From Actinoplanes octamycinicus (lineage in GTDB: Bacteria; Actinomycetota; Actinomycetes; Mycobacteriales; Micromonosporaceae): a stretch of 64,000 bases of DNA. The translations under genes and the position numbers were made by a program. The first letter of the stretch is position 1. Each line of letters opens with the position of its first letter. Of the stretch, positions 16,894-24,671 are shown one piece after another. The stretch is taken from positions 2,170,001 to 2,234,000 of the forward strand of contig NZ_JACHNB010000001.1 of NCBI RefSeq assembly GCF_014205225.1, in the 5' to 3' direction. The notes below the pieces were generated by a model. It ran no database searches. It saw only the letters and a program-made list of their open reading frames with translations, and was not told the DNA's origin.

Positions 16894-18103
16894 ACAGGCG
16901 CAGCGGCACGGCGGCGGCCATCGCGGCCATCCCGGCATCGTTCGGGTGCAGGTGGTCGCCGCTGTCGTAGGCCGGGTTCAAGCGCAGCGGATCGGCCGGG
17001 TCCCGCACCGCCGCGTCGAAGTCGATGACGGCGTCGTACTCGCCGGAGGTCCGGATCCACCGGTTCAGCGCGGACCGCTTCCGCTCGTTCTCGACGCTGT
17101 AGAAGCCGAGCGTGTCGTCCTTGAACGGCAGCACCGTCGCCCCGTAGGCACGCAGCCCGGCCCGGTGCGCCCGGGCGATCAGCTGCCGGTGCGCCCAGAC
17201 CAGATCGTCCGCCGAGACCACCTCGTCGAGCGGCGCCGACGTGCCCGGGTGGCCGAGATCGTTCACGCCGAGCAGCACCACCAGGAACTCCGCGCCGGGC
17301 TGGGCCAGCACGTCCCGGTCGAACCGGCGCAGCGCGCTCTGCCCGAAGTACGCCGCGTAGTTCACCGCCGGGCTGCCGGCCGGCGGGTTCGGGTCGTGCA
17401 GCAGCCGGTTCCCGGAGACGCCCACGTTCGCCACCCCGAGCCGGTGCCGGAGCCGGGCCGACAGCAGGTCCGGCCAGCGGTGGTTGGCGTTCGGCGCGGT
17501 GTTCGCGCCGTTGGTGATCGAGTCGCCGAGCGTCACGATCGCCCCGCCGCTCGCCCGCACGCTGACCCCGGACAGGAACAGGTACTGCTGGATCGTGCTG
17601 GTCGGCGTCACGCTCGGCGCCGCGGTCACGTTCCCGGCGGCGATCACGTTGTCCTGGAAGGCGAAGGCGGCCAGCGTGGTGACCGGCGTCCGCTCCGGCA
17701 GGTAGACGCTGATCACCAGGTCGGCGCCGCCGGGGACGCGCAGGGCGACCGGGTCGCTGACGATCGGGGCGCCGGCCGGGACGGTGACCGAGGTGCGCCG
17801 GCCGAAGGTTACCCGGCGGTCGGCGTCGCCCAGCCGCACGTGCACCTCGCCGATCCGCAGCGGGGTGTCGCCGAACTCGTTGGTCAGCCGGATCCGCACC
17901 TGGTCGCCGCCGACGCTGAGGTGCACGACGTGCCGCACCGTCTGGTCGGCGAGGACCAGCGGCGCGGTCGGCGGGACGGTGGTCGGGACCGCCGCCCAGC
18001 TGGCGATCTCCCGAGCCGGATGGGCCGCGGCGGGACTCTCGGCGAGCGCGCCGGCGGCGGCCGCGCCGGCGGTGAGGGCGAGGAGCTGGCGTCTGGTGGA
18101 CAT
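16883..18103 (-). CDS. Secreted GDSL/SGNH esterase
   Basis: 406 residues. The N terminus MSTRRQLLALTAGAAAAGALAESPAAAHPA has the paired arginines of a Tat-type signal, though the motif is minimal. The catalytic domain shows block I TLGDSITNG (Ser nucleophile), block III GVNDLG (oxyanion Asn) and block V SGDHLHPNDAG (Asp and His); a conserved Asn with GVSGNRLLHD marks block II. A beta-rich domain of about 150 residues precedes it, as in GDSL proteins active on plant polysaccharides or acylated sugars. It is divergent from a xylanase and shares its operator type, so deacetylation of xylan is a plausible job; this is inference. Confidence 0.85.
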   Translation of the reverse strand: MSTRRQLLALTAGAAAAGALAESPAAAHPAREIASWAAVPTTVPPTAPLVLADQTVRHVVHLSVGGDQVRIRLTNEFGDTPLRIGEVHVRLGDADRRVTFGRRTSVTVPAGAPIVSDPVALRVPGGADLVISVYLPERTPVTTLAAFAFQDNVIAAGNVTAAPSVTPTSTIQQYLFLSGVSVRASGGAIVTLGDSITNGANTAPNANHRWPDLLSARLRHRLGVANVGVSGNRLLHDPNPPAGSPAVNYAAYFGQSALRRFDRDVLAQPGAEFLVVLLGVNDLGHPGTSAPLDEVVSADDLVWAHRQLIARAHRAGLRAYGATVLPFKDDTLGFYSVENERKRSALNRWIRTSGEYDAVIDFDAAVRDPADPLRLNPAYDSGDHLHPNDAGMAAMAAAVPLRLFKI

Positions 18104-18111
18104 AGCACGCT

Positions 18112-18124
18112 CCGAAAGTTTCGG
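18112..18124. promoter_or_regulatory. Perfect CCGAAA-N-TTTCGG operator before the esterase
   Basis: CCGAAAGTTTCGG is a perfect 13-bp palindrome nine bases upstream of the esterase start. CGAAA-N-TTTCG sites are known operators of LacI-type repressors of xylanase genes in streptomycetes. Confidence 0.75.
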
Positions 18125-18256
18125 AAATATCCGGGACAGATCTCCGTAACGTAGAGCTGCCCATCTATGGCGTCAAGAGCAAGATACCGGCTGCCGCGCC
18201 ATCCGAACGCTCGGACGATCATCGATGGACACGGTTGACGCCGAACCGCCATGGTG

Positions 18257-18289
18257 CTTAACGTTTCGGCATGTCACCGTAACTTTCGG
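18257..18289. promoter_or_regulatory. Two further operator-like sites before the xylanase
   Basis: CTTAACGTTTCGG (18257-18269, 10 of 13 matches) and CCGTAACTTTCGG (18277-18289, one break in the arm symmetry) repeat the palindrome found before the divergent esterase. The second ends 11 bases before the xylanase ATG and overlaps its ribosome-binding site. Confidence 0.65.
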
Positions 18290-18300
18290 AGGCACTTCTC

Positions 18301-19347
18301 ATGAGATTTGGACGCATCGCCGCCTTCCTCGCGGTCAGCCTGGCGGTGGCCGGTTCCACGCCGGCCAGCGCACATCCGGCGAAGGACGACGGGTCGCTGC
18401 GGGCCGCGGCGCGCGGCACCGACGTGCGGATCGGCACCGCCGTCGACATGGCGGCGCTCGGCGCCGACGCCCCCTACAAGGCCGCGGTCGCCCGCGAGTT
18501 CGACACGGTCACCCCGGAGAACGTGATGAAGTGGGAGGTCGTCGAGCCGCAGCCCGGGGTCTACGACTGGACCGCCGCCGACCAGCTGGTCGCCTTCGCC
18601 CAGAAGAACAAGCAGCTCGTCCGGGGGCACACGCTGGTCTGGCACAGCCAGAACCCGTCCTGGCTGACCGAGGCGAACTACACCCCGGCCGAGCTGCGGG
18701 CGCTGCTGCGCAAACACATCTTCGACGAGGTCGGCCACTTCAAGGGCAAGGTCTGGGCCTGGGACGTGGCGAACGAGGTCTTCAACGAGGACGGCACGCT
18801 GCGCGACACCATCTGGCTGCGGGCGCTCGGCCCGGACTACATCGCCGACGCGTTCCGCTGGGCGCACCAGGCCGACCCGAAGGCGCTGCTGTTCCTCAAC
18901 GACTACAACAACGAGGGCATCAACGCGAAGAGCGACGCCTACTTCGCCCTGACCAAGCAGCTGCGGGCCAAGGGCGTGCCGGTGCACGGCTACGGCATGC
19001 AGGGGCACCTCGCCATCCAGTACGGCTTCCCGAGCACCGTGCTGGCCAACGTCCAGCGTTTCGACAAGCTCGGGGTCAAGACCGCGTTCACCGAGGTCGA
19101 CGTGCGGATGCTGCTCCCCGCCGACGCCGCGAAGACGCAGGCCCAGGTCGAGGGCTTCAACCTGCTGCTGCGCGCCTGCCTGCTGGCGCGGCACTGCGTG
19201 TCGTACACGGTGTGGGGCTTCACCGACAAGTACTCCTGGGTGCCCGGTGTCTTCAGCGGTGAGGGCTCAGCCACCCCGATGGACGAGAACCTGCAGCCCA
19301 AGCCCGCTTACCACGGCCTGCGCGAGACGTTCCTGCTGGCCGGCTGA
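18301..19347 (+). CDS. Secreted GH10 endo-1,4-beta-xylanase
   Basis: 348 residues: a Sec signal peptide (MRFGRIAAFLAVSLAVAG, cleavage near ASA-HPA) followed by a single GH10 catalytic barrel without a binding module. Diagnostic segments are FDTVTPENVMKWEVVEP, GHTLVWHSQNPSWL, the acid/base Glu in VWAWDVANEVFNEDG, LFLNDYNNEG, and the nucleophile Glu in KTAFTEVDVRM. The C-terminal TVWGFTDKYSWVPG is typical. It hydrolyses xylan backbones outside the cell. The partner is the divergent esterase, and the palindromic operators point to control by a xylose/xylo-oligosaccharide repressor not in this window. Confidence 0.95.
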   Translation: MRFGRIAAFLAVSLAVAGSTPASAHPAKDDGSLRAAARGTDVRIGTAVDMAALGADAPYKAAVAREFDTVTPENVMKWEVVEPQPGVYDWTAADQLVAFAQKNKQLVRGHTLVWHSQNPSWLTEANYTPAELRALLRKHIFDEVGHFKGKVWAWDVANEVFNEDGTLRDTIWLRALGPDYIADAFRWAHQADPKALLFLNDYNNEGINAKSDAYFALTKQLRAKGVPVHGYGMQGHLAIQYGFPSTVLANVQRFDKLGVKTAFTEVDVRMLLPADAAKTQAQVEGFNLLLRACLLARHCVSYTVWGFTDKYSWVPGVFSGEGSATPMDENLQPKPAYHGLRETFLLAG

Positions 19348-19362
19348 CCACCTTCCGAGACC

Positions 19363-19395
19363 AGGCTGCGCCGGCACCGTCCGCCGGCGCAGCCT
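19363..19395 (+). terminator. Hairpin terminator after the xylanase
   Basis: AGGCTGCGCCGGC pairs perfectly with GCCGGCGCAGCCT around a seven-base loop, 15 bases after the xylanase stop. Confidence 0.7.
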
Positions 19396-19442
19396 CTCGG
19401 GTCCGCCCTCCTGGGGCCGCTTTCCCGCCGCCGTTCGCCTTC

Positions 19443-19660
19443 CTTGCGCGCCGCTTTCTTGCGCGCCACCTTCTGCGCGCCACCTTCTGCGCGCCGCTTT
19501 CTTGCGCGCCGCCTTCTGCGCGCCGCTTTCTTGCGCGCCGCCTTCTGCGCGCCGCTTTCTTGCGCGCCGCCTTCTGCGCGCCGCTTTCTTGCGCGCCGCC
19601 TTCTTCGCGCCACCTTCTGCGCGTCGCTTTCTTGCGCGCCGCCTTCCCCGCGCCGGACCG
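19443..19660. repeat. 29-bp minisatellite rich in GCGCGCC
   Basis: Three perfect 29-bp units, each starting TTGCGCGCCGCCTTCTG and ending CGCTTTC, sit at 19502-19588, flanked by 43-bp variants that contain one extra 14-base half unit on each side. The period is not a multiple of three, so apparent Lys/Arg/Ala-rich frames on the minus strand cycle through all three frames and are unlikely to be a protein. Confidence 0.85.
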
Positions 19661-19681
19661 CTTCTCTCGCGGCTACTTCTC

Positions 19682-19822
19682 AAGATCAACTTCAAGGGCT
19701 TCATTGCCACGGTCCGCGCTGATAACTGATCGCCGCTCCCGCGGGGACCCTTCCGGGCCGGGCTGGCCGCTGGCGCGTCCAGAACGCCCGGCCCTCCAGG
19801 GCGACGTCCGTGGGTGGTCGCG
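19682..19822 (-). repeat. Dispersed 141-bp intergenic repeat, copy B
   Basis: Inverted relative to copy A at 3906-4046 and the same length. Together with the minisatellite it fills the 528-base gap between the xylanase and holB, which has no other content. Confidence 0.75.
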
Positions 19823-19875
19823 ACGTGCCAGAACCCCACCCGGAACCCGAGCCGGTCAGGCTCCGCCGACGTGGG

Positions 19876-21075
19876 TCAGCCTTTCCAGAGGTTGAGCATC
19901 ATGGCTTCGACGGCGATCTCGGGCTTGACGTTCTGGTTGATCGACTCGCGGCACGCCAGAACCGCCTCCAGGCGGCGCAGAGTGCTCTCCGGCGACCACT
20001 TGCGGGCTGCGGCCTCGGACTGCGGGGCAACGTCGCCGTGCACCACCGCGACCGGCGCGCGCAGCGCGGTGACCAGCACGTCGCGGTAGAAGCCGGCCAG
20101 GTCGACCAGCGCCCGGTCCAGCGCGTCCCGCTGCGCCCGGGTGGCCCGGGACTTCTGCCTTTTCTCCAGATCCTTGATCTGGCCCGCGGCGCCCCGCATC
20201 GCCCCGGCCGCGCCCCGGCCGGTGCCGCCCGCGCCGAGCGCCTGCTCCAGCGCCGAACGCTCGGCCGTGTCGGACTCCGCCACACTCGCCGCGGCCTCCG
20301 CCTTGGCCGCCGCGACCAGCATCGCGGCCACGTCGAAGCAGGCGCCGACCCCGGTCAGCCGTTTCGGCACGGCGAGCACGGCCTCGCGCCGGGACCGGGC
20401 CTCCGCGTCGGCGGCCAGCAACCGCGCCCGGGTGATGTCGCCCTGCGCCGCGGCCGCCGCCCAGACCGCGGTGTCCGACGCCAGGCCGTCCCGCGCGACC
20501 AGCGCCGCGGCCACCGCGTCGGCCGGCGCCTGGCGCAGCGCCACCACCCGGCACCGGGAGCGGATCGTCACCGAGATGTCATCCGGATGGGTGGACGGGG
20601 TGCAGAGCAGGAACACCGTCCGCGGCGGCGGCTCCTCGATCGCCTTGAGCAGCGCGTTGCCGGCTGCCTCGGTGAGCCGGTCGGCGTCCTCGATCACCAC
20701 CACCTGCCAGCGCCCGCCGGACGGCGCGGTCGCCGCCCGCAACACCAGCGCCCGCATCTCGCCGACCCCGATGGAAAGCCCCTCGGGCACGACGAACCGC
20801 ACGTCAGCATGCGTTTTCCCGAGCACCGTGTGGCAGCCGTGGCACGCACCGCAGCCGCTCCCGCCGCGCTCGCACTGCAACGCCGCGGCGAACGCCCGCG
20901 CCGCCAGTGACCGCCCCGACCCGGGCGGCCCGGTGAAGATCCAGGCGTGCGTCATCGCCCCGCCGGCCACCGGCTCCCCGGCCACCACGCGTGCCGCCGC
21001 GGCCGCGGCCCGCCGCAGCGTCTCGACCGGCTCGTCCTGGCCCACCAGGTCAGCGAAAACATCACCCGAACTCAC
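19876..21075 (-). CDS. holB: DNA polymerase III delta' subunit
   Basis: 399 residues. An AAA+ clamp-loader subunit: Walker A-like GPPGSGRSLAARA (about residue 50), a four-cysteine zinc module in CERGGSGCGACHGC, VVVIEDADRLTEAAGNALLKAIEEPPP for the Walker B region, and the arginine/SRC finger IRSRCRV. It helps load the sliding clamp. The GTG at 21075 is chosen because the protein then begins SSGDVFADLVGQDEPVE, the family N terminus; the upstream 12 residues of the longer frame are unlike it. In Streptomyces and mycobacteria tmk and holB are adjacent and co-oriented; here they face each other with the xylan genes and repeats between. Confidence 0.92.
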   Translation of the reverse strand: MSSGDVFADLVGQDEPVETLRRAAAAAARVVAGEPVAGGAMTHAWIFTGPPGSGRSLAARAFAAALQCERGGSGCGACHGCHTVLGKTHADVRFVVPEGLSIGVGEMRALVLRAATAPSGGRWQVVVIEDADRLTEAAGNALLKAIEEPPPRTVFLLCTPSTHPDDISVTIRSRCRVVALRQAPADAVAAALVARDGLASDTAVWAAAAAQGDITRARLLAADAEARSRREAVLAVPKRLTGVGACFDVAAMLVAAAKAEAAASVAESDTAERSALEQALGAGGTGRGAAGAMRGAAGQIKDLEKRQKSRATRAQRDALDRALVDLAGFYRDVLVTALRAPVAVVHGDVAPQSEAAARKWSPESTLRRLEAVLACRESINQNVKPEIAVEAMMLNLWKG

Positions 21076-21214
21076 CCGACGATGGTATTGCCACCCCCCG
21101 ACAAAACCCACGGACCGGTGGTCCCACCCCTGCCCGGTGCCGCCTGCCTGCTGGTGCTCGCCCTTCGCGACACGCTCAGCCCCGCTGTTCCTCGCCGACG
21201 CCTACGGCCGCCCG

Positions 21215-21370
21215 TCTCCCGCGTTCTCCCGCGCCGTTCTCTCCGCTGGAGCCGCCACGCCCCTCTCCCGCGGTCCCGCGCCCTTCTCTCCGCCTTCCCG
21301 CCACGCCCCTCTCCCGCGCTTTCTCTCCGCCGACCCACCGCGCCTTTCTCTTCGCCGACCCGCCATGACC
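21215..21370. repeat. Pyrimidine-rich tract with 21-bp direct repeats
   Basis: The 534-base gap between holB and the YbaB-like gene (21076-21609) contains a long run strongly biased to pyrimidines on the plus strand. Within it two identical 21-base repeats, beginning CCGCCACGCCCCTCTCCC, lie 46 bases apart (21252 and 21298), with related CGCCCTTCTCTCCGC blocks. No gene is supported here. Confidence 0.6.
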
Positions 21371-21517
21371 CTCTTCCGGACAACCTCGGCCGGTCTGCCC
21401 CTGACCTCGCCCTCGGATTTCCGTCGTGGGGACCGCATCACCCACCCTTCGCTCCTTGGGGTAACGCAAAGTGATGATCAACAGGCTTCTCGGTGACGGT
21501 GCGTTCCGGCATGGGAG

Positions 21518-21526
21518 TTATCCACA
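21518..21526 (+). promoter_or_regulatory. Perfect DnaA-box sequence
   Basis: TTATCCACA, the strong DnaA-box consensus, occurs about 85 bases before the YbaB-like gene. A single box is not an origin; it may be a titration or regulatory site, or chance. Confidence 0.35.
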
Positions 21527-21609
21527 GAGGACACCGTCAGGCCGGGATGGCCGGTAGATTCACCCTTCGGAAAGCGACGGTGACATGACGCGTGGTGAGG
21601 AGCCGGTGC

Positions 21610-21936
21610 ATGGCCCGGGAGATCGACGAGGCGTGGATCGATGAGGCGATCGATCGGTACAAGCGCGTCGAGGGCCTGCGCGCCGACTTCGACCGGGCGG
21701 TCGCCGCGCACCAGGTCTCGGTGCATTCACCCGATCAGTCCATCGAGGTGGTGGTGACCGCGGCCGGTGACATCGTGGACGTCCAGGTGCACGGTGGCCT
21801 GCGCCAGCGGGACCAGGTGGAGTTCGCCCGCCAGCTGAAGGCTGTCGTCACCAGCGCCACCGAGGCGGCCCGCTGGGCACGGGAGAAGCTGCACGCCGAG
21901 GTTTTCGGATCGTTCCACCCTCTGGAAGGCCGCTGA
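21610..21936 (+). CDS. YbaB/EbfC-like nucleoid-associated protein
   Basis: 108 residues with the layout of the YbaB family: an N-terminal helix (IDEAIDRYKRVEGLRADFDRAVAAHQ), a beta hairpin (SIEVVVTAAGDIVDVQVHGGLRQ) and a long C-terminal helix (VEFARQLKAVVTSATEAARWAREKLH). YbaB proteins bind DNA as dimers. This divergent actinobacterial subgroup is usually linked to small WXG-like proteins rather than to recR. ATG 21610 is preceded by GAGGAGCC. It heads an apparent three-gene operon. Confidence 0.75.
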   Translation: MAREIDEAWIDEAIDRYKRVEGLRADFDRAVAAHQVSVHSPDQSIEVVVTAAGDIVDVQVHGGLRQRDQVEFARQLKAVVTSATEAARWAREKLHAEVFGSFHPLEGR

Positions 21937-21937
21937 C

Positions 21938-22234
21938 ATGGACCGACTCGCCGACCGGATCGACCAGGCCGCCGCCACGCTGGCCACGATGGACCGGCGG
22001 GTGCCCGAGCTGGTGCCAGGCGCTGCCGCGTTCGGCGCTGACGACGCCGGGCGACCCGGCCGGATCGGCCGGCGCCTGCACGAGGACTGGGCGGCGGTGC
22101 TGCGGGCCCGGGCCGGCGAGGCCGCCGGGCTGGCCGGCCGTCTGTCCGAGATGGCCGAGGCGGTGCGGGCGAACTCGCGGGACTACGCCGAGACCGACAA
22201 CGCGGTCCAGCACCGCTTCCTGCGAGGGCTGTGA
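21938..22234 (+). CDS. WXG100-like helical protein
   Basis: 98 residues, almost entirely helical, starting one base after the previous stop. DRIDQAAATLATMDRRVPELVP, then WAAVLRARAGEAAGLAGRLSEMAEAVRANSRDYAETDNAVQHRF resembles the second helix of ESX/WXG100 proteins, including the YxxxD/E-type secretion motif (YAETD). No clear central WXG is present. No type VII secretion genes are in the window. Confidence 0.6.
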   Translation: MDRLADRIDQAAATLATMDRRVPELVPGAAAFGADDAGRPGRIGRRLHEDWAAVLRARAGEAAGLAGRLSEMAEAVRANSRDYAETDNAVQHRFLRGL

Positions 22235-22875
22235 TGGATCGCCTCGACCACCTGCTGGCCGCCACCGAGTCGCTGCTGAGCCGCGTCGACGAGGTGCTCG
22301 CCACGGTCGGCGCGCCGGCCGGCCACGACGTCTGGCCGGAGCTGCGCCGGGTCCGGCTGCTGCCCGGTGACGCAGTGCGGGCGGTCGCCGCCCTGCATCC
22401 GGCCGCGGTCGCCGAGGCGGTGCCCGAGCTGCGCGCCCAGGCCCGGGCGTGCGCCGCCACCGCCGACGCGTTGCCGCTGGCGACCGACTGGTCCGGCGCC
22501 GCCGCCGAGTCCTATGAGGCGGCCCGCCGCCGCACCGCCGAGCAGCTCAACGCCGGCCCGGACAGCCTGTCCCGCCGGATGACCGCGACCGCCGACCTGG
22601 CCGACGCCGTAGCCGACTGGATGACCCGCACCCGCCACGCCCTGGCCACCTGCTTGGCCGGCGTGCTCACCTCAGCCCCCGCCCTGACCGTCGGTCCCGC
22701 CCACCTGGGCGCCGCCACCGAGACCAGCACCCAATCCGGCCTACCCACCCCCGACGAGTCCCGAGCCGCCGCCGACATAGCCGCCCGGTTGCTGGCCACC
22801 ATCGCCAGCGCCTACGACCAGGCCGAAGACCTCCTAACCGAAGCAGCCCCTCTGAAATCCCCCCAACCCGCCTAA
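22234..22875 (+). CDS. WXG100-like protein with WSG motif
   Basis: 213 residues. The central segment DWSGAAAESYEAARRRTAEQLN (about 87-108) is a WxG turn followed by a helix, as in ESX-type substrates, flanked by long Ala-rich helices. The C terminus, YDQAEDLLTEAAPLKSP, carries a YxxxE-type signal. ATG 22234 overlaps the preceding stop (TGATG). I infer a role as a secreted or structural partner of the preceding 98-residue protein; no enzymatic domain is seen. Confidence 0.6.
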   Translation: MDRLDHLLAATESLLSRVDEVLATVGAPAGHDVWPELRRVRLLPGDAVRAVAALHPAAVAEAVPELRAQARACAATADALPLATDWSGAAAESYEAARRRTAEQLNAGPDSLSRRMTATADLADAVADWMTRTRHALATCLAGVLTSAPALTVGPAHLGAATETSTQSGLPTPDESRAAADIAARLLATIASAYDQAEDLLTEAAPLKSPQPA

Positions 22876-22879
22876 CCGC

Positions 22880-23130
22880 CATCCGCCTAACCGCCACCCG
22901 CCTGATCGCCCACCCTCCGGATCTCTCGCCGCTTGATCGCCCGCCGCCCGCTACCCGCCGCTGGCCGCCCGATCGCTCGCCGCTTGATCGCCCACCCTCC
23001 GGATTTCTCGCCGCCCGCCGCCCGCCGCCCGCTACCCGCCGCTGGCCGCCCGATCGCTCGCCGCTTGATCGCCCACCACCTGCCACCCGCCGCTGGCCGC
23101 TCGATTGCGCGCCGCCCGATCGCCGATTCC
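22880..23130. repeat. Tandem 81-bp repeats after the WXG-like operon
   Basis: A 48-base block starting GCTACCCGCCGCTGGCCGCC occurs at 22950 and again 81 bases later at 23031, with shorter related blocks (CTCGCCGCTTGATCGCCC) before and after. The 626-base gap 22876-23501 consists of this, spacer DNA with GATCGAGGC motifs at 23227, 23289 and 23369, and the array described next. Confidence 0.7.
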
Positions 23131-23374
23131 GCGTGGTCACCGACCCCGGGTGGCCGGAAATCTCGCCGCCCCTAAGACACCTGCCTCCGCGGCCAGGTGG
23201 GCACAGCCGTCCACCCACGACAGGTCGATCGAGGCAGTCCGTCACTCAAATCGGGCCTATCGCGCCAGCCCATTCCTTCGCGGCCTGCCGATCGAGGCGG
23301 TCAGACGTGCAGTTGTGGTCTGCGGCCCGTCCGGGGTCCGTTGGCGTCCCGCTCATCGGGTGGGCCGGATCGAG

Positions 23375-23497
23375 GCGATGTTGCTGGGGGCCGGAGCAGG
23401 GCGATGTTGCCGGAGCTGGATCCCAGCGATGTTGCCCGGGGGTCGGAGTGGGGCGATGTTGCCGGGGGAGTTGGGTGGGGTGGGACCGATATTGTTC
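23375..23497 (+). repeat. Array of GCGATGTTG direct repeats before the FMN-fold gene
   Basis: Four copies of GCGATGTTGC plus a G-rich tail start at 23375, 23401, 23426 and 23453, spaced 25-27 bases, with a degenerate fifth (CGATATTGTT, 23487) that reaches the start of the next gene. The even spacing upstream of a single gene suggests a multi-site operator, but this is unproven. Confidence 0.6.
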
Positions 23498-23501
23498 ATT
23501 G

Positions 23502-24014
23502 ATGGCTTTGACGAATCCCTGGCTGGCGGGGCCTGTGCCGACGCGGCGGTTGCCGGGTGAGCGGCTTGAGGAGCGCATTCGGAATCTGTTCTCCAGCCAG
23601 AACATGTGTGTGCTGGCCACGAGCGGTCCGGACGGGCCGGTGGCCACGCCGGTGCGTTACTACTCGCTGGACTTCGCGGTGATGTTCACCGCTTCGCCCC
23701 GATCGCCGAAGATGCGGAACATCGCGGCTGACCCGCGCGTCTCCGTCGGCATCTTCGCGCCGCTGCACGGGCTTGCCAGCAGCCGTGGCGCGCAACTCTT
23801 CGGCAAAGCGCGGGTGCTCGGGCCGGACGATCCGGAGCAGGCGCCCTACTGGGAGGCCTTCCGCTGGGAGAACGAGCACGCCGAGCGAGGCCGTCCGCTC
23901 ACCGAACCCCCGGCCGAGACCCTGGTCGTCATCGACCCGGACCGGATTGTCTACACCGAGCACTGGCTCCGCCGCGACGGCTTCGCCCCACGCCAGACCT
24001 GGCGGCCGGCGTGA
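23502..24014 (+). CDS. Pyridoxamine 5'-phosphate oxidase-fold flavoprotein
   Basis: 170 residues of the split-barrel FMN-binding family. Recognisable segments are LFSSQNMCVLATSGPDGPVATPVRYYSLDFAVMFTASPRSPKMRNIAADPRVSVGIFAP (about 28-86) and a C-terminal strand ETLVVIDPDRIVYTEHWLRRDGF. Such proteins bind FMN, F420 or haem and reduce diverse substrates; the substrate is unknown. The ATG at 23502 follows CATT with no clear ribosome-binding site, so a leaderless message is possible. Its last 30 or so bases are repeated downstream. Confidence 0.8.
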   Translation: MALTNPWLAGPVPTRRLPGERLEERIRNLFSSQNMCVLATSGPDGPVATPVRYYSLDFAVMFTASPRSPKMRNIAADPRVSVGIFAPLHGLASSRGAQLFGKARVLGPDDPEQAPYWEAFRWENEHAERGRPLTEPPAETLVVIDPDRIVYTEHWLRRDGFAPRQTWRPA

Positions 24015-24200
24015 AGGCGGGACGGTTTCGCCCTACGCCAGACCTGGCGGCGTGAAGGCGGGGAGGGCTTCGCCTCGCGCCGGACCTGGCGGCCGGCGTG
24101 AAGGCGGGACGGTTTCGCCCTACGCCAGACCTGGCGGCGTGAAGGCGGGGAAGGCTTCGCCCCGCGTCGGACCTGGCGGCCGGCGAAGGCGGGAAGAATC
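23985..24200 (+). repeat. 87-bp tandem repeat derived from the 3' end of the oxidase-fold gene
   Basis: The end of the preceding gene (TTCGCCCCACGCCAGACCTG) reappears four more times downstream as alternating 41- and 46-base subunits, an 87-base higher-order unit present twice. Each subunit has GTGAAGGCGGG, TTCGCC and ACCTGGCGGC blocks. No recognisable gene follows up to 24671; the 657-base gap otherwise shows a few weak hairpins and an AT-richer promoter patch near 24600. Confidence 0.8.
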
Positions 24201-24603
24201 GCGATGAGCCCTGCCATCGACACAAAGAAATGGGTGACTGCGCTGTGCTGACTCGTCAGGGCTCGGCAAGCAGGGCCGGGGACCGGCGCCGACCAGGCAG
24301 AACGGTGTGACGAAACGGCTACGCACGGCCACTTCGGGCCGCTACGGACAGTGCTCATTTCGTACCGGAGAGCTTGAAGCCTAAAGGTATTGACTCCCGT
24401 GAGCGGAGGACGGATCTTGGGTAGCGGTGCGCCGGTCGCGCCAATCCGGTGAAACCGGTGGATTCGGGTCATTGTGCCCGATGGAAGGGACGAACGAGCA
24501 GGTCAGCGCGGTGTCAAACGGCCTTGGGCAAGGCGCGCGGATAGCTCGGAATCGATGTGAGTGGGATATCTCACGTCGGATCGCTCACGTTTCGTCCTCG
24601 CGG

Positions 24604-24638
24604 TCTTCACATTGGTGCAGAAGTTTCTAAAGTGAAGA
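24604..24638. promoter_or_regulatory. Inverted repeat before the PIG-L gene
   Basis: TCTTCAC and GTGAAGA are perfect 7-base arms 21 bases apart, 34 bases before the PIG-L start, in an AT-richer patch containing TCTAAAGT. This is a plausible operator or promoter region only. Confidence 0.35.
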
Positions 24639-24671
24639 TCGCTTGCATACTGCGAAGGCCTGCGGGGGACG

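Noticed and set aside
14557..16938. 793-residue minus-strand open frame across tmk
   Set aside because: Antisense of the MFS-kinase fusion, low-complexity His/Asp/Gln composition.
19267..19839. Histone-like Lys/Arg/Ala-rich protein on the minus strand
   Set aside because: The DNA repeat has a 29-base period, so any frame cycles through three peptides; the frame also crosses the xylanase terminator and a dispersed repeat.
23375..24200. CRISPR array
   Set aside because: Repeats are short, uneven and degenerate, adjacent units have no unique spacers, and no cas genes are present.
24015..24671. Riboswitch (c-di-AMP or c-di-GMP type) before the secreted deacetylase
   Set aside because: I compared the leader with the consensus blocks I remember and found only scattered partial matches and no coherent fold.
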